From Mycobacterium hubeiense (GTDB lineage: Bacteria; Actinomycetota; Actinomycetes; Mycobacteriales; Mycobacteriaceae): a stretch of DNA of 64,000 nucleotides. This document shows, piece after piece, positions 51,958 through 60,326 of the stretch. Location: the NCBI RefSeq assembly GCF_002838065.1, contig NZ_PIZU01000010.1, positions 61,400-125,399 on the forward strand. The letters are read 5' to 3'. The notes under the pieces were generated by a model that saw only the letters and a program-made list of their open reading frames with translations, did not search any database and had not been told where the DNA came from. Made by a program: the position numbers and the translations under genes. Position 1 is the stretch's first letter. Each line of letters opens with the position of its first letter.

Positions 51958-52316
51958 GCGGACCAGTGTGACTGCTCCCCCGCGAGCAGGCGGAGAATCG
52001 CATTACCGCCGGGCCAATCGTGCGATTCTGCGTCTTGTCGGCACGGGCGCGCGACTGCCTATTTACGCGAACGTAAGAGTTGCGAGCGGATCCTGGTGCC
52101 CTGAGCAGGCATTATTAAAAAGCCCTCATATCGATTGTCCGAGCGGCACGATTCGGCGTAGGGTTCTTGACAGGTTGAGTTCACAGCCGCCTGGAGACGT
52201 CATCGACGCTGGGGCAGGAACTCCCAGCCCCGCTTCGAGGGCTTTGAGGACGCAGGGCCTATCCATTGACGTGAGCCACAGTACGAAATACATGTATTCC
52301 GACTGATGGAGTCACC
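51958..52316. other. Intergenic region upstream of the STAS gene
   Basis: This 359-bp gap separates divergent genes and must contain their promoters. A short hairpin, TTACG-CGAA-CGTAA, lies at 52063-52076, and an AT-rich patch near 52108-52125 (ATTATTAAAAAG) could be promoter-proximal. I find no GTTT-N15-17-GGGTA SigF match, and no convincing coding sequence. Confidence 0.4.
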
Positions 52317-52757
52317 ATGTCTACCGTTAATGCTCATCCGACTTCGCCGGAGCCTCAGACCGACCGCTTCGAATGCCACGAGGCCCGGTTCGCCACCCAC
52401 CGGCCGCAGCCGTCGACGGCGGTGGTCAGCGCCCACGGCGACCTCGACGCGGCGAACGTCGAGGAGTTCGTCGACTTCGCCCTGCGCGACGCCGACCACA
52501 CCGATCGGTTGGTGCTCGACCTCAGCGGCGTCAAGTTCTTTGGCACCGCTGGATTCTCCGCATTGCACACCGTGAACGTGCGGTGCGCCGGCGACCACAT
52601 CGCCTGGGCGCTGGTGCCCAGTTCGGCGGTCACCCGACTGCTGGCGATCTGTGATCCGGACTCCACCCTGCCCATCTGCGGCAACGTGGAAACCGCGTTC
52701 TCGACACTGCACGAAGAACCACGCCCGCTATTGCAGCTCATCTCTAAGTCGCGCTAG
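52317..52757 (+). CDS. STAS-domain anti-sigma factor antagonist
   Basis: A 146-residue STAS protein. It has the fold's core VVSAHGDLDAANVEEFVDFAL, then LVLDLSGVKFFGTAGFSALHTV, where the Thr in GTAGF occupies the phosphorylatable position. Such proteins bind RsbW-type kinases and release sigma factors when dephosphorylated. It is convergent with sigF and overlaps its 3' end by 30 bp, so SigF release is the likely role. The partner is inferred from position. Confidence 0.87.
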   Translation: MSTVNAHPTSPEPQTDRFECHEARFATHRPQPSTAVVSAHGDLDAANVEEFVDFALRDADHTDRLVLDLSGVKFFGTAGFSALHTVNVRCAGDHIAWALVPSSAVTRLLAICDPDSTLPICGNVETAFSTLHEEPRPLLQLISKSR

Positions 52758-53516
52758 CGATTTCGCCAGCAACCGCGATACATGCATCTGTGAAATGCCG
52801 ACCCGCTCGGCGATCTGGGTCTGCGTCAGCGACTCGAAGAACCGCAGCAGAAGCACTGTGCGCTCTCGCTCCGGTAACGCAGCGAGCAAGGGCCGCAACG
52901 CTTCTCGGTTCTCGATCTGATCGAGGCCGCTGTCCAGATCGCCGAGTGTGTCTGCGATCGCGGGGGCGTCTTCACTACCGCTGCCCCCGCCGTCGATGGA
53001 CAACGTGTTGTAGGAGCTGCCGGCGACCAGGCCCTCGATCACCTCGTCGCGATCCATGTCCAGCTCGTGAGCGAGTTCAGACGCAGTGGGGGCGCGGCCC
53101 AGCCGCTGCGAAAGCTCTGCGGTAGCGGCCCCCAGGCGCAGATGCAGCTCCTTGAGTCGTCGCGGCACCTTGACCGACCAGCTGTTGTCCCGGAAGTGCC
53201 GCCGGACCTCGCCCATGATCGTGGGGACAGCGAACGAGACGAAGTCCGAGCCGGCGTCGACGTCGAAGCGGATCACCGCGTTGACGAGCCCGACGCGGGC
53301 GACCTGCACCAGATCGTCGCGGGCTTCGCCGCGGCCGTCGAAACGACGCGCGATGTGGTCGGCCAGTGGCAGGCACCGCTCAACGATCCGGTCCCGCTGC
53401 GCCATGAACTTCGGCGAAGCGTCGTCCAATTTCTGAAGTTCGCGGAACATATCGGCGACGTCTGCGTATTCCGAGTTCGGCCGTGATGACGAACCCCGCG
53501 AAGACGAAGGCGTCAC
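52728..53516 (-). CDS. sigF: Stress sigma factor SigF
   Basis: A 262-residue SigB/SigF-family group 3 sigma factor. Region 2 has DHIARRFDGRGEARDDLVQVARVGLVNAVIRFD, region 3 follows, and region 4 ends LPERERTVLLLRFFESLTQTQIAERVGISQMHVSRLLAKSLARLRD, an HTH for the -35 box. Its start overlaps the rsbW stop (ATGA). It controls general stress, pigment and envelope genes in mycobacteria. Confidence 0.96.
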   Translation of the reverse strand: MTPSSSRGSSSRPNSEYADVADMFRELQKLDDASPKFMAQRDRIVERCLPLADHIARRFDGRGEARDDLVQVARVGLVNAVIRFDVDAGSDFVSFAVPTIMGEVRRHFRDNSWSVKVPRRLKELHLRLGAATAELSQRLGRAPTASELAHELDMDRDEVIEGLVAGSSYNTLSIDGGGSGSEDAPAIADTLGDLDSGLDQIENREALRPLLAALPERERTVLLLRFFESLTQTQIAERVGISQMHVSRLLAKSLARLRDELQ

Positions 53517-53947
53517 TGCAGCGAACTCGCTCTCCTCGTCGTCATCGAAATCCCGAACACCTGCCCCTCCTCCGGGCCCTGCCCGTCCTGGAAGGTGTGC
53601 ACCTCGTCAGTCAATGAACTCAACACGTGCCAGCTGAAGCTGCCCGGCGTGATGATGTCGTGGGTCGTGCAGGTGGCCGATGCCTCGATGACCACGGCAT
53701 CATCGCGAGGGTCGATCCTCAGCACCAGGGTGGAACCGGGAACGGCCGAGCGGATCAGCCGGGTGCAGGCTTCGTCGACCGCCAGCCGCAGATCCGCGAC
53801 GGCGTCGAAGTCGAGGTCTTCAAAGGTGCCGACGGCAGCGACCAATGCCCGCAGGACAGCAAGGTTTTCCAGCTTCGCGGCGACCCGCAGCTCGATCGAC
53901 CGGTCACCGCGGCCCTGCCCGTTTTCGTGATTTGCGACGTCGGCCAT
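53513..53947 (-). CDS. rsbW: Anti-sigma F factor RsbW (UsfX)
   Basis: A 144-residue GHKL ATPase-fold anti-sigma factor. The N-box is replaced by the RsbW-type LRLAVDEACTRLIRSAVPGS, and the C-terminal part is degenerate, as in M. tuberculosis UsfX (RsbW, Rv3287c). The ATG at 53947 (MADVANHENG) has AGGAGG at good spacing. It is coupled to sigF. No usfY gene is seen upstream. A SigF-type promoter lies 185 bp before the start. Confidence 0.93.
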   Translation of the reverse strand: MADVANHENGQGRGDRSIELRVAAKLENLAVLRALVAAVGTFEDLDFDAVADLRLAVDEACTRLIRSAVPGSTLVLRIDPRDDAVVIEASATCTTHDIITPGSFSWHVLSSLTDEVHTFQDGQGPEEGQVFGISMTTRRASSLQ

Positions 53948-54131
53948 GTGACCTCCTGGCAATGTCGAAGCGAGACTACCCCAGGTCGCCCCCCAGCTAA
54001 CCATCGGCACTCCGGCGACCCGCGCGTGAACAAGAGGACAATCCGCTGCCATGGACGAGATGTTCGCGCCGATGAAGGACTGATAGGGCCGTCGCGCGCG
54101 CCAACACCGTCCTCACCATCGTGTAAGTCAG

Positions 54132-54158
54132 GTACCCCCTACCCGTTGGATGTCAAAC
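54132..54158 (-). promoter_or_regulatory. SigF-dependent promoter of rsbW-sigF
   Basis: On the minus strand GTTT (54155-54158) and GGGTAC (54132-54137) are separated by 17 nt. This fits the mycobacterial SigF consensus GTTT-N15-17-GGGTA(T/C). The site faces rsbW, with a leader of about 180 nt, as expected for autoregulation. The rest of the 53948-54296 gap shows no gene; the perfect palindrome CTCCCGGGAG lies at 54251-54260. Confidence 0.75.
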
Positions 54159-54296
54159 ATGACCAGGTCCGGCTGCTATGGCTGCCAGGCGTATGTGAGC
54201 ATCCGTTGTCGCCTGCCCTGCCAGCGCGCCCCCATACGGCTTTTTTGAACCTCCCGGGAGCACGCGGCCACGACGGCCGATGGCCAGACTGTGCCG

Positions 54297-54599
54297 ATGA
54301 GCACCCGCGCGCCGCAACATGATCCACGACGAGCCGGCGCCCGCATCCTCGACACTGCCGAGGGAGTCATCATCGCGCTGCGCCGCTGCAGCCTGAACCA
54401 GGCGTTCATGACGATTGTGCAGGCGGCCAAACAGCACCACGTGGCACCACTGAGTCTGGCTGACGCGCTGGTCGCCATCGCCCAACGCGACCCCACCGAC
54501 GATCTGGACCGCAACGCGGTGCGCGTCGCCCGCGAGATATGGGGACCGCTCCTCAACGGCCACCGACACAACGGGACGCCGTGCGAGGAGTTCGGTTGA
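54297..54599 (+). CDS. Stand-alone ANTAR-domain protein
   Basis: A 100-residue protein whose middle (about 16-66; ILDTAEGVIIALRRCSLNQAFMTIVQAAKQHHVAPLSLADALVAIAQ) fits the three-helix ANTAR fold that binds twin hairpins in mRNA to prevent termination. It has no sensor domain, so it would need a partner or act constitutively. The usual AKGIL signature reads AEGVI. The start is ATG 54297, or GTG 54291 two codons earlier. It is divergent from sigF-rsbW. Confidence 0.75.
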   Translation: MSTRAPQHDPRRAGARILDTAEGVIIALRRCSLNQAFMTIVQAAKQHHVAPLSLADALVAIAQRDPTDDLDRNAVRVAREIWGPLLNGHRHNGTPCEEFG

Positions 54600-54616
54600 G
54601 TTGAGGTGAAGCGACT

Positions 54617-54810
54617 GCGTCGTCGACGGTGTGACGGGCTTTATCTGCGACGACCCGGCGGAACTCGCGGCGGCGATGCAACGGACGCACATTCTCGATC
54701 CCGCCGCCTGCCGACGCCACGTCAAGGAACATTTCAGCGCCGAGCGGCTCGCGGTCGGCTACGAAGACGTCTACCAACGCGCACTCGCCGAGCCGAAGCG
54801 CCTGAGCCCC
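54617..54810 (+). pseudogene. 3' fragment of a GT4 glycosyltransferase gene
   Basis: The frame reading VVDGVTGFICDDPAELAAAM and then AACRRHVKEHFSAERLAVGYEDVYQRAL matches the last 60 residues of GT-B family 4 glycosyltransferases. The N-terminal domain, the donor-binding EPFG-type motif and any start codon are missing, because the ANTAR gene occupies the upstream sequence. The frame stays open past 54810 but is then antisense to the STAS gene. It is not a copy of the intact GT4 gene at 59130-60326, whose end differs. Confidence 0.65.
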
Positions 54811-54816
54811 AACGGT

Positions 54817-55209
54817 CTAGCGGTTCTTCCGACCAGCCGTGCCGATCTCGTTGAGCGTGGGCACGATCTCGAACAGGTCGCTGAGATCGGCCTTGTTGAG
54901 CGCCGCGGCGACAGGACCTTGGTGAGCGCCGACGAGGCAGAACGGGATGTCGGATTCGCCGGCCTGCGTCGCAGCTGACGTCAGCGCGTCGAGTCCTGCG
55001 GCGTCGATATTGGTGACACCCGCGAGGTTCAGCGCGAAAAGCTCTGGCGTGCGCAGGAGTTCGTTGGCCACCGCGCGGCGCATCGGCGCCGTCGTATCGG
55101 ACAGCAGCGGACCGTTGACGTGAACAATGCTGGTGTTTCCGGCAGAGCGTTGCACGTGCACCATGGCCGAATCAGCTGGCCTCAGCGGGTCCTGACCTTG
55201 ATGACTCAT
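54817..55209 (-). CDS. STAS-domain protein with Ala at the phospho-site
   Basis: A 130-residue STAS protein with the core TSIVHVNGPLLSDTTAPMRRAV and ALNLAGVTNIDAAGLDALTSAA. In active antagonists the equivalent of DAAGL is D-S/T-x-G-L; here Ala replaces the phosphorylated Ser/Thr, so it cannot be regulated by an RsbW-type kinase in the standard way. It starts at ATG 55209 with GGGAGG upstream. It might be a constitutively active antagonist or have another partner. Confidence 0.82.
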   Translation of the reverse strand: MSHQGQDPLRPADSAMVHVQRSAGNTSIVHVNGPLLSDTTAPMRRAVANELLRTPELFALNLAGVTNIDAAGLDALTSAATQAGESDIPFCLVGAHQGPVAAALNKADLSDLFEIVPTLNEIGTAGRKNR

Positions 55210-55341
55210 CGGGCCTCCCGGCCGGCGGATGCAGATCACATGCCGGCTGTCTGTAACGGCAAGTGTGAGCACGGTATGCGATCGCCGCGCCGTCCCGGCA
55301 GATTCAAATTGAGTGCACCCGACTTACCCTGACGGGCCGAG

Positions 55342-56631
55342 TCAGCTCCCCGGAAGCACAGCGGGATTCAAGAAGCGCCAGGCCCGAGTAGCGGCGTGCA
55401 GGTTGAACCGGGTATCGACGTCGCGCAAGTCGTAGCCGGTAAGCCCACGGATACGCCGCAGCCGATAGCGCAGTGTGCTCCGCGCGATATGCAAAGCCGC
55501 TGCCGTCTCGTCATAGTTGCCACCGCATTCGAGGTACTCGCTGAGGGTCTGGACCAAGCCCGAGTTCTTGTTCTCGTCGTATTCTCGCAACACGCCCAGC
55601 CACTCATCCAGGTATTCCTCGACCCCGCCGACGGAATGGGCGGCGTCGATGAGCCGGTAGAAGCCGAGTTCGTCATAGGCAGACGCGCCCTGCGGTGAAG
55701 CGCTGTGCGATCGAATGTTGAGCGCACGGCAAGCTTTTCGAAACGATTCGGGAATTTCCGCCGGTGTTGGGCACACCGGACCGATGCCGATGGTGGACGC
55801 GCTGTCGCCCAGCCGGTCGCTGATCGAGGTGTGCAGGGCCGAGGGGTCGGGTCGGCCGTCGACCAATAGGATCACCATGTCGGCGTGGTGGCCGTGCACG
55901 TAGTTGAGGTGCTGTGCAGCGGCCGCCCGGCACGCCGCCGCGCTGAGTGCGCCGCCGCGGGCACGAGGATGCCGGATGGCCACGACATAGTGCGGCGTTC
56001 GCAGATCGTGCCCGACCGCGGCGGCCCGCGCGTATGCGGCCGATGACTCGGTTCCCGCGAGCAGATCGTCCAGCAGTTCGCGTCGGATGCTGGTTTCCAT
56101 CTCGGCGAGGTTTCGCTGGTGGAAAAGCTCAAGACCCAGGATCACGCTGCCGTATTCGAGCGCAAAGAGGTCATCGTCGGTGGCCTCCCCCCGCTGGTCG
56201 ACAAGCGACAGCACGCCGAGGATCTCCCCACGGGAGCGCACCGGCATGGCGATGCGGTCCTTCACACGGGTAGCGCCGCTGCGACTGGACAGCGTGTGAA
56301 GAAACTCGTCGCGGTGGGCTTCCGGTCTGGGATTGGGCGCCGGGCGTTCCGGACCCGCCCAGGCGCGCAGATAGCCGAAGCGGTCCTCCACACCCGCAGT
56401 GAGGCCGGTCAATTCGTACAGGGCATCGGCTATTCCCTGCTCACCGTGGCCCGCGGCCGCGGCGGCGGCGAGCTGCTGCTGGATGTTCAACCGGGCACGC
56501 AGATGTTCGACTTCGTCGCTGCGTTCATCGGTCGTGCCGGGCTGGTCGGTCATGGTCGTCGGGGAAAGGAATGCAACATCGGTACGTTCCTCAGAGGTCG
56601 AGCGAGGTTCTCCACCTGCGCGGTTGAACAT
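55342..56631 (-). CDS. PucR/CdaR-type transcriptional regulator with GAF-like domain
   Basis: A 429-residue regulator. A GAF-like sensor region (about 55-165; DRIAMPVRSRGEILGVLSLVDQRGEATDDDLFALEYGSVIL) leads to a central linker. The C-terminal PucR-type HTH contains LSEYLECGGNYDETAAALHIARSTLRYRLRRIRGLTGYDL. The ligand is unknown. The start is ATG 56631; a second in-frame ATG (MTDQPGTTDE), 26 residues in, is possible. Confidence 0.85.
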   Translation of the reverse strand: MFNRAGGEPRSTSEERTDVAFLSPTTMTDQPGTTDERSDEVEHLRARLNIQQQLAAAAAAGHGEQGIADALYELTGLTAGVEDRFGYLRAWAGPERPAPNPRPEAHRDEFLHTLSSRSGATRVKDRIAMPVRSRGEILGVLSLVDQRGEATDDDLFALEYGSVILGLELFHQRNLAEMETSIRRELLDDLLAGTESSAAYARAAAVGHDLRTPHYVVAIRHPRARGGALSAAACRAAAAQHLNYVHGHHADMVILLVDGRPDPSALHTSISDRLGDSASTIGIGPVCPTPAEIPESFRKACRALNIRSHSASPQGASAYDELGFYRLIDAAHSVGGVEEYLDEWLGVLREYDENKNSGLVQTLSEYLECGGNYDETAAALHIARSTLRYRLRRIRGLTGYDLRDVDTRFNLHAATRAWRFLNPAVLPGS

Positions 56632-56793
56632 GCCTAGGGCGCCGCAGGAAGTCGTGCGCGCGCCACAGCCGGGTGCGCGGGATACCTGGAATCGGTCGAC
56701 AGACTCAGCGGCCGCCCCGCTGATGCGGCTGATTTTTAACCGCTGGACAGGGTGTCTCGATAATACCGCGCGGGCGGCGGGGACGCCGTTATG

Positions 56794-57543
56794 TCACTGC
56801 GCCTTCATCGACGTCACCGACTCCAGCAGCTGGCGGGCGATGTCGTGCACCTTGATGTTGCGCCGCTGCGATTGCTCGACGAGCCGCTGGAACGCCTCGT
56901 CGGCGGTGCAGCTGTGCACCGCCATCAGAATCCCCTTGGCCTGGTCGATCTCGGCACGCGAGGTCAGCGCCCGCTCGAGCTGCGTGACCGCGTCGCGCGA
57001 CTGCTGCCAGCGGCGGGTGTTGGTGATCGCCTGTCCGGCGGCCACCGTGTACAACCGCATCAGGCCTTCGTCGAAGGGGTCGAATGCCGAGGCTGTATAG
57101 CTGTACACGTTGAGCGAGCCGACCAACTCCGTCGGCTCGTCACCGTCGACCAGCAGTGGAACCGATATGCAGGCGCGGATGCCGAGCCGACGTGCCGCCT
57201 CAGCGAACTCCGGCCAGTCGTGGGCGCCCTTCGCGATCTCGACACGGACCGGGCGCCTGCCGTGGACGGACTCCATGCACGGCCCGCGCCCCGACTCATA
57301 CTGCGCGCGATCAAGATCGATGATCCGGTCGTCCGTGCACGCCGCGGTGCGGGGGGACTCCCCGGTGAGCACACTGATGCTGACCGCGTCAGCGTCCGGG
57401 ATGGCTTTGGCGGCCGTGCTCGCCACCCGGGCAAGCACATGGTCCAGCGGTTCTTCGGAGGCGAATATGTCCCGCAGAGCCGCGATTGCCTCGGAGGTGG
57501 TGTCCAGCCGCGCTAAGGGGTCGGGGCGTTCCACACCAGCCAT
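56794..57543 (-). CDS. GAF-ANTAR antitermination regulator
   Basis: 249 residues. The GAF domain (about 25-170) includes SVLTGESPRTAACTDDRIIDLDRAQYESGRGPC and SVPLLVDGDEPTELVGSLNVYS. The C-terminal ANTAR domain (about 190-245) is canonical: AEIDQAKGILMAVHSCTADEAFQRLVEQSQRRNIKVHDIARQLLES. It would sense a small molecule or redox change and bind nascent RNA. The target is unknown. It is common in environmental mycobacteria. Confidence 0.9.
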   Translation of the reverse strand: MAGVERPDPLARLDTTSEAIAALRDIFASEEPLDHVLARVASTAAKAIPDADAVSISVLTGESPRTAACTDDRIIDLDRAQYESGRGPCMESVHGRRPVRVEIAKGAHDWPEFAEAARRLGIRACISVPLLVDGDEPTELVGSLNVYSYTASAFDPFDEGLMRLYTVAAGQAITNTRRWQQSRDAVTQLERALTSRAEIDQAKGILMAVHSCTADEAFQRLVEQSQRRNIKVHDIARQLLESVTSMKAQ

Positions 57544-57619
57544 AATGCCTGGCTCCTGTCCACCAGCACGGCGAACACTGGCGCACTCGCATCCTACCGC
57601 GCGGCGCCAGGCAGCCCGG

Positions 57620-57916
57620 CTATGCGGCGCAATCGCGACAGACGGCCGGTTGCGCGCCGGGGTGCGCGAGGCGGCTTCGGTGATGCACGAGAAAGCAACT
57701 CGAGCAGACGAATTCGTCCTGCTGCACTGGTATCACCCGTACCGACAGCTCCTCGCCGGAGAGGTCGGCGCCCGGCAACTCGAAGGATTCGACGACGTCG
57801 GACTCGTCGACGTCGATTTCGGCCGGCTGCGGTTCTGCCCGCAGGCGCAGCTCCGGTAATTCGTCGTCAATATCGTCGACGACTGCGGCTCGCGGTGCGT
57901 CGTAATCGGTGGTCAT
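57620..57916 (-). CDS. DUF4193-family protein
   Basis: A 98-residue acidic protein with a C-terminal Cys4 site: CSSC and CRDC, separated by FLVHHRSRLAHPGAQPAV. This is typical of DUF4193 and suggests a zinc ribbon. The ATG at 57916 (MTTDYDAPRAAVVDDIDDELPE) is used. It has no membrane segment. The function is unknown; relatives are widespread in actinobacteria. Confidence 0.85.
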   Translation of the reverse strand: MTTDYDAPRAAVVDDIDDELPELRLRAEPQPAEIDVDESDVVESFELPGADLSGEELSVRVIPVQQDEFVCSSCFLVHHRSRLAHPGAQPAVCRDCAA

Positions 57917-57992
57917 CGCTGTTTCCTGTTTCTCGATTCGGCAGACGGACAGTCTGCGGTGCGCAGCCATCGGATGCCTGCTCCCCCGGGGG

Positions 57993-58253
57993 TCAAAATC
58001 TGCGTGCTGCGTCGCCCTGCATGCGCGAATCCGCCCCGGCCGCGGCGGCTGCGGTCGTAGGCCCGGCGCGGACGTCGGCCAACCAGCGTGGCGCCAGCAC
58101 CACCCCGTGCGCGCTGTTCAGGATCGGGTCGAAGGTCCGCCCGGTCGCCACGATCCCGTCTGAATGAAACACCCGGGCGTCTCGCAGTGCAACCGCCCAC
58201 TGGAACGGCGCGGTCACGAAATCCGCCGCTTCCCTAGGTAATTGGATGGACAA
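57993..58253 (-). pseudogene. Possible truncated gene, 86-residue open frame
   Basis: From a TTG at 58253 the frame reads LPREAADFVTAPFQWAVALRDARVFHSDGIVATGRTFD, which has the feel of the N-terminus of a larger mycobacterial protein family. After about residue 55 the sequence becomes Ala-rich and ends. It has no good ribosome-binding site and starts 6 bp after the preceding stop. It may be a decayed gene or a chance frame. Apart from this, 57917-58258 shows nothing clear. Confidence 0.3.
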
Positions 58254-58258
58254 CTACA

Positions 58259-58672
58259 TCACTGGCTTCCAGACATGACTTCGACGTCTGACGGTCCGAC
58301 ATCGGCGGCGATCATCACTTCGGGTCGACGGAGTCGCCTGTGCCCGTAGACGTCGAGCGGCGTGAGGCAGCTCCAGTACCGCTCCGCATGGTCGCTTCGC
58401 ACATCGCCGCTTTCGACCAATTCCCTTACCGCGTCGTAGAGATCGAGGTCAGAGACGAAACAATGCTGCGAATCGACCCACAATCGCAACAGCATTATTT
58501 CGCGCTGCGCCGCGAACTCGGCGACGTCGATCGCCTCGCCGTTGCGGGTGTCGACGAGGTGGTGCCCACACGGACCCGTGGGCAGGTACCCGTAGATGAC
58601 GTTGTGGCGGCTCTGGTGGTAGATACCGACTCGCATGCCGGTGGTATTCACCGCAACGAGAAGTCCAAACAT
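58259..58672 (-). CDS. Hypothetical protein
   Basis: A 137-residue protein from ATG 58672 (MFGLLVAVNTTGMRVGIYHQSRHNVIYGYL). It has several His, Cys and Trp residues (GPCGHHLVD, WVDSQHCFVSDLDLYD) but no recognised motif, signal peptide or true transmembrane helix. Its start faces away from the DUF6766 gene, and the 97-bp gap between the two contains a SigF promoter for the latter. The family is not recognised. Confidence 0.55.
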   Translation of the reverse strand: MFGLLVAVNTTGMRVGIYHQSRHNVIYGYLPTGPCGHHLVDTRNGEAIDVAEFAAQREIMLLRLWVDSQHCFVSDLDLYDAVRELVESGDVRSDHAERYWSCLTPLDVYGHRRLRRPEVMIAADVGPSDVEVMSGSQ

Positions 58673-58686
58673 GGCTCGCAACGACC

Positions 58687-58712
58687 GTTTAGGAGATCGT
58701 CTAAGCGGGTAT
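58687..58712 (+). promoter_or_regulatory. SigF-type promoter upstream of the DUF6766 gene
   Basis: GTTT (58687-58690) and GGGTAT (58707-58712) are separated by 16 nt, an exact match to the mycobacterial SigF consensus. The -10 box lies 57 bp before the ATG at 58769 in the same direction. The match together with nearby sigF makes SigF control likely. Confidence 0.75.
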
Positions 58713-58768
58713 GCCGAGCGCCGCTGGACCTGGCTACACACCACAGTGGCAACGGGCAGGAGCGTGCA

Positions 58769-59116
58769 ATGCAACACATTCGGCGATGGGGAGCTGTTTA
58801 TCTTCTGTTGCTGCTGTTCGTCGGGTCGTGGCTGGGGCAATTCGTCACGCAGCTGCAGACTTTCCAATCTGAGCAGCAGTCGCACGGGCAGCCGTTCCTC
58901 TGGCCGGAGTACTGGAGCAGCTTCTTTGCAAGCACCTTCGAGAACTGGCAAAGCGAGTGGCTGCAGCTTGTGTTTCAGGCCATCTTGTTGCTGGGCGCCA
59001 AGCATTGGATCTTCAAGGTCGACGCCGAGGATTTGGAACGGATCGAGGCCAAGATCGACCATATCCAGGACCGACTGGGAATGCCTTCCCTGCCTTCGGA
59101 TCCGGCGACCAGGTGA
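58769..59116 (+). CDS. DUF6766-family membrane protein
   Basis: A 115-residue protein with two hydrophobic segments (about 8-28 and 66-80). The sequence YLLLLLFVGSWLGQFVTQLQ...FLWPEYWSSFFASTFENWQSEWLQLVFQAILLLGAKHWI is typical of the family. A charged helical tail ends SLPSDPATR. The ATG at 58769 is used; the frame extends further upstream but without membrane-protein character. The function is unknown; a SigF-regulated envelope role is inferred. Confidence 0.82.
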   Translation: MQHIRRWGAVYLLLLLFVGSWLGQFVTQLQTFQSEQQSHGQPFLWPEYWSSFFASTFENWQSEWLQLVFQAILLLGAKHWIFKVDAEDLERIEAKIDHIQDRLGMPSLPSDPATR

Positions 59117-59129
59117 GCACGCCTCCCGG

Positions 59130-60326
59130 TCAACCGGACGAAATTGTTGCCGCCTTGCGCTGGTAGCCGGCCGCCAATGACCGGTCGTAGATCCGCAGCG
59201 TATCGGCAGCTATGCGGTCCCAGGAGTAGCGGGCCCGTGCGCGATCGCGGCCGGCCGCACCGAGGCTCTGGCGCAGGAACTCGTCGCGCAGTAGGTCGCT
59301 GAGCGCATTCGCCAGTTCAGCAGGCCGGTTCGGCGGGACCAGTCGACCCGTCACATCGTCCACCACCGTATCGAGCATGCCGCCGACCGCCGATGCCACT
59401 ACGGGGATGCCACACGCCATCGCCTCCAGCGCCACGAGGCCGAACGGCTCATACCACGGCGTGCACGCCACCACGTCGGCCGAGCGCAGCAGCGCAGGCA
59501 TGTCCTTCCTCGCCACCGAACCCTGCAACCGCACGCGATCGTCGACGCCGAGCTCCGCGGCCAGGTTGCGCAACCGGCATGCCTCGGCCGTGTCTGGCGC
59601 GCCCGCGAGCACGAATTCGGTGTCCGGGATGACGGTCAGCGCCCGGATGATGTGATCGAATCCCATACGCGGAACGAGTCTTCCGACGCTGACGATGCGA
59701 TGCGGCGCCGTGCGCGGGGCTTTCGGACCGTCAGGAGTGAACAGGTTAAGATCGACGCCGTACGGCACCACCGAGATTCGCGACCGCGGCCGGCCCATCC
59801 GTGCCAGCTCGAATACTTCGTCCGTGCACGTCGCCGCCACCCAGGTGGCGCCCTTGGCCACCATTGCTTCCAGCTTCGGCCGCTGTGGCGGGCTGACACC
59901 CTGCAGACCCTGGTGCCGCCGCTCGACCACCCCGTGAAATGTTTGCACCGCAGGCAGATTCAGATGCCGCGCCGCGAGCTGCGTTGCGACGCCTGACATC
60001 CAATAGTGCGCATGGGTGACGTCAGGTCGGTCAACCGCCCAATCGGCATCGAGGAACTGAGCGAATGCTCCCATGTATTGCAGTAGCTGTTGTTCGGGCA
60101 GATGCTCCGGCGGGCCAGCCGAAACGTGAACCACGGTGTAGCGCTGCGGGGTATCGACTTCGTCCCGCAACGTCCGGTCGTCCCGACGGGTGTACACCTT
60201 CACTCGGTGGCCGAGCCGGGCCAAAGCCGCCGACAGCGCGTCAACATAAACGCTCTGCGCGCCGACTTCCGTACCACTGAGCACGGCCAACGGACTCGCG
60301 TGCTCCGAAACGATCGCGATCTTCAT
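59130..60326 (-). CDS. GT4-family glycosyltransferase
   Basis: A 398-residue GT-B glycosyltransferase. The N-terminal acceptor domain begins MKIAIVSEHASPLAVLSGTEVGAQSVYVDALS. The C-terminal donor domain has RIVSVGRLVPRMGFDHIIRAL and the EPFGLVALEAMACGIPVVASAVGGM motif with the catalytic-type Glu pair. The donor sugar is unknown. It lies in the stress region, convergent with the DUF6766 gene. The start is ATG 60326. Confidence 0.87.
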   Translation of the reverse strand: MKIAIVSEHASPLAVLSGTEVGAQSVYVDALSAALARLGHRVKVYTRRDDRTLRDEVDTPQRYTVVHVSAGPPEHLPEQQLLQYMGAFAQFLDADWAVDRPDVTHAHYWMSGVATQLAARHLNLPAVQTFHGVVERRHQGLQGVSPPQRPKLEAMVAKGATWVAATCTDEVFELARMGRPRSRISVVPYGVDLNLFTPDGPKAPRTAPHRIVSVGRLVPRMGFDHIIRALTVIPDTEFVLAGAPDTAEACRLRNLAAELGVDDRVRLQGSVARKDMPALLRSADVVACTPWYEPFGLVALEAMACGIPVVASAVGGMLDTVVDDVTGRLVPPNRPAELANALSDLLRDEFLRQSLGAAGRDRARARYSWDRIAADTLRIYDRSLAAGYQRKAATISSG

